DNA of 25,328 nucleotides from CAJBLF01 sp964545415 (GTDB taxonomy: Bacteria > Patescibacteriota > Gracilibacteria > Absconditabacterales > Absconditicoccaceae): the NCBI GenBank assembly GCA_964545415.1, contig CAZJFP010000016.1, forward strand, positions 1 through 25,328, in the 5' to 3' direction. Position 1 is the first letter of the stretch. Each line of letters opens with the position of its first letter. The position numbers were made by a program, and so were the translations under genes. The notes below the pieces were generated by a model that saw only the letters and a list, made by a program, of their open reading frames with translations, ran no database searches and was not told the origin of the DNA. This document shows positions 1-8,765 of the stretch, in pieces.

Positions 1-588
1 AAAGAAGATCCTATAAAGGACGTTAAACCATATGCATTCAAAAAATATAAAGTGAAGGAGCATAGATTTGATGCTATCAGAGAGCATATGCAGACCGATA
101 TCGATGATTTGAAAAAAGATATTGAAGATCTGAAACAAAAGATTGCTGATGTAAAAGAGGAAAAAATTACCTTGGATGCACAAACCGACAAAAGTTTCAC
201 GAAGGAAGAACGATTGATGAATCTTACGTATCTTTTGGAGAAAAAAGAAAAAGATATGAGTGCTATGGAAAAATTACAGAGAGAACATTACGACGCTGAA
301 GATCGACATCAGTTCATCACGTTCGGTGAACAGGATGGGTACATTTACCAGGATACGCCTGAGAAGAGACAGACCAACTTCCAATCAGAGAAATCATTCA
401 GAAAACATGTCGCTATCGATATGTTTATTACGCATTATGGTGACAAAAAAGACAACTATAAGCAATGAGTTGAAGTCTATACTAAATATAAAGATAAAGT
501 GATGGACATTGCCGATGAATATGTAAACACCAAGAGCAAGAATATGCTAAAAAAGAAGATGCAGGCATTGTTCAAAGAGATAGGGTAG
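1..588 (+). CDS. Coiled-coil protein, 3' part (5' end outside window)
   Basis: Reading frame 1 is open from the first base and ends at TAG 586-588, giving 195 residues of a longer protein. One in-frame TGA (469-471) is read as glycine. Residues about 25-90 are rich in Lys, Glu, Asp, Ile and Leu in heptad-like order, as in a long coiled coil. The rest is charged, with no membrane segment and no catalytic motif I recognise. The style (Lys/Glu-rich coiled coil, few Cys, TGA-Gly) resembles the giant coiled-coil protein at the right edge of the window, but I see no clear residue-level match. Function unknown. The ATG/GTG codons inside the first 60 bases are probably internal, since the frame is open upstream of them. 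Confidence 0.75.
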
Positions 589-789
589 GTAAAAATAGGC
601 ATAAAATTTCCTTCTTGCAATTATGGGCTCATTCTGTAAAAAAAAGACTCCAAAAACAAAACAGCACTATGTATGGAAATAGACAAATGCTTCGCGACGA
701 ATAATTGCCGAAAATCACCAAAATCCAGCTACTGTTAGTCAATCATTTGTCAATCTTTAGACTGTTTTTTAGTCTTATTGTCATAAAGT
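589..789. other. Intergenic region upstream of the GH3 pair
   Basis: About 200 bases with no plausible gene. Near the right end is a small hairpin (AGACT, seven-base loop, AGTCT at about 759-775). A weak promoter candidate is TTGTCA at 747-752 with TTAGTC 16 bp downstream. No strong terminator follows the upstream gene. Confidence 0.4.
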
Positions 790-2343
790 ATGCTCAATCC
801 ATTGAATTATATGATACATCCTCTCAAAGGACCTCAACGTGTTGTAAATAAACTCATCAAGACCTTTCTTATCCTAAAATCACATCTTCACCAACCCTCT
901 TTCAAGCATCAGGAAAAGATCATTTTCGATTTGATCCACAAATGCAGGAATACCGTGTTCGGGAAGAAATACGGATTCGAATATATCCAGACGATCAAGG
1001 ATTTTCAGAATCTCGTCCCTATTTCCCATTACAAGGATTTTGAACCATGGATTATCTATATGCTCAAAGGAGAAAAGGATATAACTTATCCTGGCAAGGT
1101 TGACCGATTCGCTACCTCATCATGAACGACTTGAGGTAACGCAAAATATATCCCTATCACCAGGGATAACCTCAGAGCATCCCATTTCAAAGGAGGATTG
1201 GAACTTCTAAGCTTATATATCAGGAGCAATCCGAGAACACAATTTTTTCAAGGGAAAGGTATGGTAATCGGAGGAGGATTCACCAAAAACCCATATACAT
1301 GAGAAGACAATGTTGGATTCATTTCCGCTATTTTGCAAAAAGAGGCACCATGGATAGGCCAGCGGTTCCGTGAACCGAAGCCGGAGATTTCTTATATAGA
1401 AAATCGGGAGGAAAAGGCGCAACGCATGATCGAAGATACCGTGAATAAGAATATCACCTTCCTGAACGGCCAGCCGTCACGATGATCAAATTTCTTATAC
1501 AAAGTATTGGAGTACACCGGCAAAAAAAATATCCTTGAGGTTCGACCGAATTTCGAGCTTTTTTTCTGGGGATGAATGGCGATAGATCTCTATAAACCTC
1601 AGCTCGAGGCACTGTTTGGTAGCAGTAAGGTGAAACTCTATCAAGCATACAATGCTTCAGAAGGATTCTTTGCAGCGCAGGATTCAAACTTTACTGATGA
1701 TATGCTGCTCTTCACCAAACATGGTGTCTTCTACGAATTTATTCCGACAGAAGAATATGGTAAAGAGAATCCGATTGTTCTTACATTGAATGAAGTAGAA
1801 GTGAATAAAGAATATGTGATTTTGATTACGAATAATTCTGGTTTGCGAAGGTATGTATTGTGAGATACCGTAAAATTTACCACAGTCAATCCATGGAGAA
1901 TCAAAATATCAGGAAGAACGAAATACTATATAGACGTGGTCGGCGAATGTGTGACGTCTGATTATACGGATAGAGCATTACTCGAAGCATGCAAAAAGAC
2001 GGATACTATAGCGACTGATTATATGTTGGCTCCTATTACGTATAGTGGTGGAAGTGTCAGAGGAGCATATGAATGGATCGTAGAATTTACCAAAGCGCCA
2101 AAAGACGATCATGAATTTGCTAAAGTGTTGGATAAGGAACTCTGCAATATCAATTCATACTATTTCGACGAAAGATACGATACCAAGGTGCTTGGAGAAC
2201 CGGTTGTTCACTGCGTCAAACAAGGTACCTTTTATGAACGGATGAAATCAAAGAATAAATTATGAGGGCAACACAAGGTCCCCAAAGTCTCCAATGAAAG
2301 AAAAAATATCGATGAGATACTTATGATAGTAAATACCCTATAA
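790..2343 (+). CDS. GH3-family acyl-acid amido synthetase-like protein (copy 1)
   Basis: A 517-residue protein with seven in-frame TGA codons read as Gly, close to the usual 500-600 residues of the GH3 family. GH3 enzymes belong to the ANL adenylate-forming superfamily: they activate a carboxylic acid with ATP and pass the acyl group to an amine, usually an amino acid. Visible motifs in order are the nucleotide loop TSSGTTGGNAKY (about 109-120, two of its glycines encoded by TGA), NFELFFWGG (about 252-260), YNASEGFFAAQD (about 287-298), the hinge region SGLRRYVLGDTVKF (from about 352), SGRTKYY, and the C-terminal GTFYERMK. All GH3 signatures are present, so it should be active. The substrate cannot be read from sequence. 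A second GH3 gene starts three bases after the stop, implying co-transcription. The ATG at 790 is the first one in frame after the intergenic gap. Confidence 0.88.
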
Positions 2344-2346
2344 GCA

Positions 2347-4092
2347 ATGACCATGTTGCGAACATACATAAAGCGTAAAATTCTGAATATCTATCATCGG
2401 ATATTTCCGATCCATGAAATTTTCCGTACCAGAAAAAAAATTGTTTCATATATCATCAAAAAATATCAGGCAGTCGATTATGAACAACAGGTTGCAGTGG
2501 AAGCGTCTATGGGTGAGCACACCAAGGGACTGCTTTCTTTGTTTTTGGAATCGAAAACTTTCAATTTTATTTTTGTGACCTATCTAAAAAGTTTTGTCTA
2601 TCCATGAATACAGGAAACAATAGATCATACAGAAACGATACAAAAGAAACTTTTATCGTATCTATTAACAAAAACCAAAGATACGGTATTTGGAAAAACT
2701 CATGCATTTGCTCTTTTTTCGCATCAAGAATATGATGATTTTGTCAAACATGTACCTCTAGTGAATTATGATCAGTATCAGGGACGGATAGAGCGCGCCA
2801 AAAAAGAGGCTAATATCATCTGGCCAGGTAAGATAGTTAAATTTTCTGCATCTGCAGGGACAACTAGTAGAAAAAAATATATTCCCGTGACCAATGAATC
2901 TCTGGAATCTGTAAATAAAGCAGGATTGGATATGTTTGCGACATACGCGGCCAAACATCCTGAAACACAAGCATTTGGAGCATATGTTCGGCCGGTTGGC
3001 GGAACCATACAAGAGCAGCTTGATGATGAAAGTGTTATAGGAGATATATCAGCATTGCTGATTCTAGAAAGGAGCCGTATATTGCAAAAAAAATATAAAT
3101 ATCCGCTGGAAGTTCTTCTAGACCCCAATCGATACACCAAGAGGGAACTTTTTACCAATCAACTCGTTCCGAAAGAGCATACTATAATGCTTGGAGTGAC
3201 AAGCCGAATCAGTGAAATGCTAAAATATATGAAACAGAAGGATCCTAAAAAATTCTTATCATTTATCCAAAAGTTGGATATGATCGTACGGGGATGAGTC
3301 AGCGCAAAGCCATATATCAAGCATTTCAATGAATTGAAAGTGCCGCATATCGGTGTCTATAATGCATCTGAAGGTTATTTTGGGTATCAAGATATAGTGC
3401 ATTATGATAATACTGAGGCACAAGCTCCATATCAGCTCCTCATCAATCACGGCATATTCTACGAATGCATACCGTTCACTTCAGAAAATTTTGATCAAGG
3501 GATGCTCAAGCCAAACGCTGTAGCCAAGCCGCTCTGGGAAATATGACCGGAAGCTATCTCTCAAAAAACAAATTTTGCACTGGTCATCACTACCAATAGC
3601 GGATTGTTCCGTTACATGATCGGTGATGTCATCCGTTTCGTAGACAAGGATCGGAGATTTGAAATCATAGGGAGAACCAAGGAATGTATAAATCTCAAAG
3701 GAGAGGAGTTGATGGAATATCACATCAATATCGCCCTCCAAAAAATAAATCAAATATATGCATCTGATTTTTCTTCGTACACGATCGGACCAGACCGTGA
3801 AGATGAACCCCAGAGACACGAATGGATTCTCGAAGGCGTCTTACCTAAAGCATGTTCAAAGGAACAATTGACGACAAAGATTGACGCTTTGCTTCAGCAG
3901 GAGAATGCAGACTATGAAGCAAAACGCAAAAATGATATTCTGCTTAAGATGCCGATCATACATATCGTAGCTCCAGGAACCTTTCATCAGCGGATGAGGT
4001 TCCAGAAAAAAATGCTCTGAGGACAAACAAAAATAACTAAACTTTCTTCCGAAAGGGAAAATATAGAGGAAATACTTGGTATGCTAAAATAA
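2347..4092 (+). CDS. GH3-family acyl-acid amido synthetase-like protein (copy 2)
   Basis: A 581-residue protein with four TGA-Gly codons, in the same frame as and three bases behind copy 1. It has an N-terminal extension of about 60 residues relative to copy 1. Motifs are SASAGTTSRKKYIPVT (about 167-182; the second Gly of the loop is Ser here, unlike SSGTTGG in copy 1), YNASEGYFGYQD (about 338-349), SGLFRYMIGDVIRF (about 418-431), EIIGRTKECINLKGEELME (from about 438) and GTFHQRMRFQKKM near the C terminus. The copies have diverged strongly but keep the family motif order, so they are paralogues, possibly with different acyl or amine substrates or acting as a heteromer (inference). ATG 2353 is an alternative start. 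No terminator is evident after it; the next gene has its own promoter. Confidence 0.87.
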
Positions 4093-4103
4093 ATTTTCTA
4101 ATA

Positions 4104-4131
4104 TTGACTTTCTCAAAAAGAATGTTATATT
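4104..4131 (+). promoter_or_regulatory. Promoter of the C39-like gene
   Basis: TTGACT (4104-4109), 16 bp spacer, TATATT (4126-4131). An A-rich leader follows, with GAGG about three bases before the ATG at 4162. Same layout as the other promoters proposed in this window. Confidence 0.65.
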
Positions 4132-4161
4132 ATTTTTCCAAAAACAAAAAAAAAGAGGGAT

Positions 4162-4725
4162 ATGAAACCTATTAGTATTGTCCCTCAGAAGAGGGAATTT
4201 GGCTGTGCCAAAGCAGTCATCAAGACCATAGTAAAGACGCGTTACGATAAGGATATCGTCATCAAGAATCCATGGTCATATATCAAAGGTATAGGTACCC
4301 TGAATTTCATTGGTATGGCGAATAGCGCGCTGCGTCAAAACGCTATTGATGCCTATTTCATAAAGAAAACCAATGTGAAAACGGAAGAGTTGCATCAATG
4401 GCTGAATGAGGATAGACTTATGATCGTATTGTTTATTTCACGGGAAAACTATCCTCATTATGCAGTAATCGCTGGTAAAGATGAAAAATCCATCTTTATC
4501 GCCAATACGCACGGCGCAGTCGTAGAGCGTTTCGATCTGCCGGAATTCATTGAACGATTCTATCTCAATACTCGTTATATAGAAAAAATCGAGTGGAAAA
4601 AAGGGCATCATCACCCTTTCCGAGATCGGATTGTCCGATGGGGAATGTATCTGGCTAAGATTCTTGGTATAGTAAAACCAGGAACCGTCTATCTGTTGGT
4701 AGAAAAAAGCATAACATCGTCATAG
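4162..4725 (+). CDS. Stand-alone papain-fold / C39-like cysteine peptidase-like protein
   Basis: A 187-residue protein without TGA codons. The N terminus has PQKREFGCAKAVIK: Gln9 and Cys15 are six residues apart, the oxyanion-Gln/catalytic-Cys spacing of family C39 (bacteriocin leader) peptidases. Further on, YPHYAVIAGKD (His99) and IFIANTHG (Asn115) match the region holding the catalytic His and Asp, with Asn where Asp is usual. About 40 residues follow, including a short hydrophobic stretch (about 160-172) that may touch the membrane. There is no transporter domain, so this would be a lone C39-like domain rather than an ABC exporter. It lies between GH3 amide synthetases and a CapA-like protein, which would suit making and cutting amide bonds, but that link is inference. 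It has its own promoter and a strong terminator. Family assignment rests on motif spacing and is moderate. Confidence 0.6.
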   Translation: MKPISIVPQKREFGCAKAVIKTIVKTRYDKDIVIKNPWSYIKGIGTLNFIGMANSALRQNAIDAYFIKKTNVKTEELHQWLNEDRLMIVLFISRENYPHYAVIAGKDEKSIFIANTHGAVVERFDLPEFIERFYLNTRYIEKIEWKKGHHHPFRDRIVRWGMYLAKILGIVKPGTVYLLVEKSITSS

Positions 4726-4747
4726 TTTTTTGTGGCGATGTTTTTTT
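4713..4747 (+). terminator. Intrinsic terminator after the C39-like gene
   Basis: AACATCG pairs with CGATGTT (extended by a T-G wobble and two more pairs), followed by a run of seven or more T. The stem overlaps the end of the coding sequence. Confidence 0.8.
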
Positions 4748-4763
4748 AAAAAAATAAGTAAGG

Positions 4764-4821
4764 TCTATCAATCGGTATCATGAGAATCTTTGCTTGATAG
4801 GAAAAATGAAATACATAAAGT
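4764..4821 (+). promoter_or_regulatory. Inverted repeat and weak promoter before the CapA-like gene
   Basis: CTATCAA (4765-4771) and TTGATAG (4794-4800) form a 7 bp inverted repeat around 22 bases. The right arm overlaps a possible -35 box TTGATA (4794-4799), with TAAAGT 16 bp downstream (4816-4821). The overlap of dyad and -35 box would suit a repressor site, but this is inference from one short repeat. Confidence 0.35.
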
Positions 4822-4854
4822 GAATATCAGATTTTGTTTTTTTGCTATTCTTCC

Positions 4855-6183
4855 ATGTATTATACAACAATGCTCGCTAAGATATCGGTGGCTATAATCA
4901 AGTTCTTGTATAGGATTTTGGATCTTTTTTTGGCAAAAAAACGAAAATATCCGCGCAAGAATTTCGAGGAGAATCCAAGGACGATGTGATTATTGTGAGC
5001 GTTGTATCTGTGATATAAATATCTCTATAAGCCGTATGACAATACGGATGATCCCGTGTACAACAAACAATATTTTCATAAACAGAAACTGCCGTTGACG
5101 AAAACAAAACCAAAGGAAGATGAATTGGTAATCAATATCGCCGGCGATATGAAACAGCATTCGCTATTCACAGCAGAGAACACTAAACATCTTCGAGATG
5201 ATATCGGTGAGGAATATTTTCTTGCGGATACCGTGATAGCTAACTTGGAAACACCTATAGATCTCAAAAAGAAGACACACAAAGATCCTCTGATTATGCT
5301 TCATGATATCTATTTCAATGCACACAAAAACTTCTACAATATTTTTTCTGACCATGGGAAACGAAAGTATTCCCTATTGCTGACAGCGAACAATCATAGT
5401 TTGGATCAGTGAGAACACGGGAATATCATGACGTGCAGATTCTTGGATGAATACAAGATCCCATACACATGATCGAGATTGACCAAAGCGAATCCAAGAT
5501 ATCATATCATAAAACAGAAAGGCATCAAGGTAGCATACCTCAATTATACGTTTTCTTTCAATAAGAATATTCCGAGTGAAGAATATGTGTTCGCCATCAA
5601 TTATCTGAGATTAAATAAGGCAGATACGGATGTCCGCCAAATTACTGCAGATGTCCAATCCGCAAAAAAGGCATGAGCGGATTTTGTGATTTTCTGTCCG
5701 CACATGGGTAATGCATATCAACTCTATCCTTCCTGACATATCGTCCGTATGGTACATCGTTTCTTCGATGAATGCGGCGTCGATGCAGTGGTATGTACAC
5801 ATCCGCACAATCTTCAACCGATGGAAATGTATGCGTTTACTGATCCACATACAGGGAAGAAAAAGCAATGATTTGTAATTTATTCTGTAGGAGATTTTGT
5901 AAGTTATGATACTTTCCCTCGATCACATCTCTGAGCTATTATCCAATTACGTCTCAAAAAGACCAAAACAGTAGTAAAACTTTCATGAGTGCAGCTTCTA
6001 CCGTTCTATATGCAACAAAGTACCAAAGGCTCTGAAATATCGTGGAGATTGCTTAATCTGGAGAGATTAGTCACTGCCATCAACCAGGGAAATATACCTG
6101 AATATCTAGATGATCCAAGCAGAAAGGAAGCATTGTATGTATACAATCTCCTTCATACCCATCTCCTTCCGGATCAGTTATAG
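4855..6183 (+). CDS. CapA / PgsA-type metallophosphoesterase-like protein
   Basis: A 442-residue protein once about ten in-frame TGA codons are read as Gly. It matches the CapA fold found in poly-gamma-glutamate and capsule loci: NIAGDMKQHSLF with metal-ligand-type Asp98, ANLETP (about 128), TANNHSLDQG (about 176-185), HMGNAYQLY, THPHNLQPMEMY (about 314-325) and VIYSVGDFVSY (about 342-352). Residues 1-60 contain one or two hydrophobic stretches (about 5-25 and 43-56), so the catalytic domain is probably membrane-anchored and outside the cytoplasm. PgsB and PgsC, needed for polyglutamate synthesis, are not in the window, so the family name does not prove that product. ATG 4870 is an alternative start. 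Confidence 0.82.
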
Positions 6184-6192
6184 CGTTATCGC

Positions 6193-6220
6193 TTGATAGA
6201 ATTCTCAAAATATCTATACA
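6193..6220 (+). promoter_or_regulatory. Promoter of glyA
   Basis: TTGATA (6193-6198), 16 bp spacer, TATACA (6215-6220). It sits just upstream of the repeat block, which would therefore be part of the glyA leader. Confidence 0.5.
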
Positions 6221-6230
6221 CTACTTTGAA

Positions 6231-6356
6231 ATGTAATGAATAGTAATGAATCCCTTGGGATGTAATGATTTGTGATGGATGGTAATATTCATTACGCGAG
6301 CGTAAGCGAGCGCATTGCATCAGCCTAGGCGGATACATTACACGAAGTACATTACT
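6231..6356. repeat. Repeat block built from GTAATG / CATTAC units in the glyA leader
   Basis: Short units GTAATGA or GTAATG recur in direct order (from about 6233, 6243, 6262 and 6282), followed by inverted copies CATTAC at about 6290, 6337 and 6350. Further dyads lie between them (GCGAGCGTAAGCGAGCGC, and CCTAGGCGGA). The block can fold on itself and ends about 22 bases before the glyA start. No coding frame crosses it. Confidence 0.65.
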
Positions 6357-6377
6357 GTTTATTTATCAAAGATACTC

Positions 6378-7661
6378 ATGAAAAACATTCAAGTCATCGA
6401 TCCACAGATATACGACGCTATCCTCGCCGAGCAAAAAAGGCAGTCCGAAGGCATGGAATTGATTGCTAGCGAAAATTACCAGTCGCCAGGAGTACTTGAA
6501 GCGCAATCTTCCGTCTTTGCAAACAAATATTCTGAATGAACTCCTGGACGCAGGTATTACGGATGACAGGAAAATACAGACATCATTGAACAACTCGCTA
6601 TCGAGAGAGCCAAAGAAATTTTTCATGCGGATCACGCAAATGTGCAAGCATTGTCAGGAGCGGCAGCAAACTTGTGCGTCTATTCAGCACTTATGGAACC
6701 GGGAGATACGATCCTCTGAATGGACCTCACACACGGATGACATCTGACACACGGCGCACCTGTTACATTTTTTTCTAAAGTGTTCAACTTCATCCGCTAC
6801 AAGACAACACAAGATGGTAAGGTAGATTTCGCTCAAGTCCGTGAATTAGCACTACAGCATAAACCCAAAATACTTCTCGCAGGATTTTCTGCATATCCGA
6901 GAGAGCTCGAATACGAAAAATTCGTAGCAATCGCAAAAGAAGTGGGAGCAATCGCATTCGCTGATGTGTCGCATATCGGAGGATTTATTGCTACAGGACT
7001 CTTGAAAAATCCATTGGACTACGGATTCCATGTGATGATGACGACGACGCACAAGTCGCTCAGATGACCGAGAGGAGCGTTGATTCTCAGCAAAGGAATC
7101 GTTTCCAATCCGCTCAAGAAACCTGAAGATACGATAGAAAATATTCCTACGAGAATCGATAGGGCAGTATTCCCTGGTATGCAGTGAGGACCGCATATGA
7201 ACACTATCGCGGCTATCGCCGTTGCACTCAAAGAAGCGCAGACGCCAGAGTTCAAAGCGTACGCGCAGCAAGCACTCAAGAATGCTCAAGTGCTCGCAAA
7301 CGAATTGACTGCGCGTGGGTACAAACTTGTGACCTGATGAACTGATAACCATATGGTTATCGTAGATTTTTCTTGAACTAACATAGACTGATCTCTTGCA
7401 GAAAAAGCTTTAGATACTATCTGAATTTCGACCTCGAAATCCACTATACCTGACGATCCGAATCCGCCATTCCGTCCATCTGGACTTCGTATAGGAATGC
7501 CAGCGATGACGACGAGAGGGATGAAAGAAGAAGAGGTAAAACAGATCGTTGAATTTATAGATCAGGCGTTGAAGAATAGGGAGAATGAAGAAATGTTGTC
7601 AGAGTTGAAAAATAAGGTCAGAGCATTCAGTTTATCCTTTCCGGTTCCCGGAATTGAATAA
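6378..7661 (+). CDS. glyA: Serine hydroxymethyltransferase
   Basis: A 427-residue PLP enzyme that interconverts serine and glycine with tetrahydrofolate, the main source of one-carbon units. About 11 TGA-Gly codons lie in it, two of them adjacent (7339-7344). Visible motifs are ELIASENYQSP (about 30-40), NKYSEGTPGRRYYGG, HANVQALSGAAAN, ILGMDLTHGGHLTHG, FADVSHIGGFIATG, and the PLP site TTTHKSLRGPRGAL with the Schiff-base Lys in HKS. The length matches the family. Three TGA codons fall on glycines that are almost invariant (SEGTPG, THGGHL, LRGPRG), which is among the best proof here that TGA is sense. Start ATG 6378 gives the usual N terminus. glyA making glycine in a cell with an extra glycine codon is fitting, but no special link is implied. 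Confidence 0.95.
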
Positions 7662-7666
7662 AGTGT

Positions 7667-7681
7667 CCCGCACAAAGCGGG
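7667..7681. other. Small hairpin after glyA
   Basis: CCCGC, five-base loop, GCGGG. No T run follows, so it is not a typical intrinsic terminator; it may stabilise the mRNA end. Confidence 0.35.
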
Positions 7682-7707
7682 AGGCATTGAAATTCCCCGT
7701 ACCGAGT

Positions 7708-7736
7708 TTGTAAAATAATAATTAAAATAATATAGT
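7708..7736 (+). promoter_or_regulatory. Candidate promoter of a small RNA
   Basis: TTGTAA (7708-7713), 17 bp AT-rich spacer, TATAGT (7731-7736). The base composition changes sharply just downstream, to a more GC-balanced stretch. Confidence 0.4.
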
Positions 7737-7742
7737 CATCCT

Positions 7743-7853
7743 ACGCGCAAACGCCGTCAGCGGATCATGACGACCAAGAACCCGAAACAAGCGTTATACG
7801 CTTTGGGACGACAGAAATGAATGTTGCCATCACCGTACGGGTGATGGTTTTTT
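7743..7853 (+). ncRNA. Candidate small structured RNA (about 110 nt)
   Basis: No open frame of useful length. From the proposed start the sequence can form GTCA/TGAC around GCGGATCA, then CCC...AAGCG/CGCTT...GGG around TTATA, and ends in a strong terminator hairpin. A promoter-like pair lies directly upstream. Its GC content is above that of neighbouring intergenic DNA, which in an AT-rich genome often marks functional RNA. I tested it by eye against SRP RNA, 6S and common riboswitches and found no match. It could also be a long 3' tail of the glyA transcript. Confidence 0.4.
7827..7853 (+). terminator. Intrinsic terminator
   Basis: CCATCACC (7827-7834) pairs with GGTGATGG (7840-7847), followed by six T. 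Confidence 0.85.
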
Positions 7854-7858
7854 CTCTC

Positions 7859-7886
7859 TTGCTATTTACAAAAGAATATGTATGGT
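7859..7886 (+). promoter_or_regulatory. Candidate promoter of the structured RNA with the 23S-like loop
   Basis: TTGCTA (7859-7864), 16 bp spacer, TATGGT (7881-7886). A second candidate lies at 7951-7978 (TTGACA, 16 bp, TAGTTT), but a start from it near 7985 would remove the 5' arm of the long stem at 7971-7984, so I prefer the upstream one. Confidence 0.4.
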
Positions 7887-7892
7887 TTTTTC

Positions 7893-8260
7893 ACCATGTG
7901 GTGATTAATTTTTGTTTACCAAATCGCAAGAAGCGGTACAAGTAAGTTCATTGACATCATGGAATCAAAACATAGTTTCCAAGTGTTTATTATGCAAGGC
8001 ACGCTGTCGATAGCAAAGATGTTGAAGTGAAGTAGGCTCTCATCAAATGTCTTCCGACTGCAGCTTGGAACTATGTAGGGTCAACGATAATCGGACCCAA
8101 AAGAAGCTATGGAGAACTGAAACATCTAAGTATCCATGAGTTGCTTCTGTATCTACTATTTTTTGCGGAAATTACCGCGCTGGCAGTAGAGCTGCCAAAT
8201 TATGAAGGAGTTAGGTTCAACTTAATGGGTTTTTCCCCAAGCTCTCAACCTACTCCTTTT
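7893..8260 (+). ncRNA. Structured RNA with a 23S rRNA-like hairpin loop
   Basis: About 370 bases without a usable reading frame, ending in a strong terminator. Successive elements are a hairpin at about 7891-7903 (TCACC/GGTGA); a long stem joining CATAGTTTCCAAG (7971-7983) to CTTGGAACTATG (8065-8076) with one bulge; GGGTC/GACCC (about 8078-8098); and the stem TATGGA/TCCATG (about 8112-8143). The loop of this last stem is GAACTGAAACATCTAAGTA, identical as I recall it to the loop of a conserved domain I hairpin of bacterial 23S rRNA. Two more hairpins follow (GCGG/CCGC and TGGCAG/CTGCCA), then the terminator. The flanking sequence does not resemble 23S rRNA, so this is not an rRNA fragment in the simple sense. 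Class unknown. Confidence 0.55.
8205..8260 (+). terminator. Long intrinsic terminator of the 23S-loop RNA
   Basis: AAGGAGT-AGGTT pairs with AACCTACTCCTT (12 bp, one bulged T), with an inner GGG/CCC stem, followed by TTTT. Confidence 0.75.
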
Positions 8261-8286
8261 CCGTTTATAGAAAAACACAAAAAGAC

Positions 8287-8314
8287 TTGACATTATATAT
8301 CAAATACATATAAG
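8287..8314 (+). promoter_or_regulatory. Strong promoter of the second structured RNA
   Basis: Consensus TTGACA (8287-8292), 16 bp spacer, TATAAG (8309-8314), followed by an A-rich leader like those of nearby protein genes. Confidence 0.7.
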
Positions 8315-8334
8315 ATAAATAATAAAACAAACAT

Positions 8335-8385
8335 ATGAAAGAAAAAAAGCATTTGGGCGTGTGTCTTCAGGATGCATCTGCCTAA
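8335..8385 (+). CDS. Possible 16-residue leader peptide
   Basis: ATG 8335 to TAA 8383-8385 would encode a 16-residue peptide starting MKEKKHLG. The sequence around its ATG (A-rich leader, CATATG) resembles the start region of the gene at 8882, which is the only reason to list it. It may be chance, or the relic of a gene whose start region was duplicated. Confidence 0.2.
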   Translation: MKEKKHLGVCLQDASA

Positions 8386-8765
8386 CAAACATGCTTATTA
8401 TTACAATCCCCCGCAACACCTATAAGATCAGGGGGCGTGGTTTGTAACCGTATCCGTGGATGTCAACGGAAATGGTTAGACTAGGGAGGCGGTTCCCCAC
8501 GAAGTCTGTAAGGTCTTCCCACAAAAAACGGCGCTTATGAGATCACCGCCCGCGGTACTTAACCGCATCTGAAAAAATTACCGGCAGCCGGCACCCGCGC
8601 TGAAATGCTACTTCATGAGTAAGTGAGCTCGCCTTCGGGACATACGCCGGCACAAAAAAAGCTCTGAAAAATCTCCCGTCGCTGATTATTATCGCTGATC
8701 CGGGAGTAGAGCATTCGATCGCCCTCCCAGTTGGGAATCAGGGCAATTAATTAGTAACTTTTATG

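Noticed and set aside
790..2343. Chain of truncated frames that would suggest a decayed GH3 pseudogene
   Set aside because: All breaks are TGA, the frame never shifts, and TGA falls on conserved glycines; the gene is intact under table 25. The same applies to glyA, DUF456, GH26, MoxR, mscS, lgt, gltX, trmB and radical SAM genes.
6852..7352. Minus-strand frame of 166 codons
   Set aside because: Antisense shadow of glyA; composition is odd (many Arg, Ser and Cys) and no family is recognisable.
7893..8260. Remnant of a 23S rRNA gene
   Set aside because: Only the 19-base loop matches; neighbouring rRNA sequence (the stem and the segments on either side) is absent, and the unit has its own terminator.
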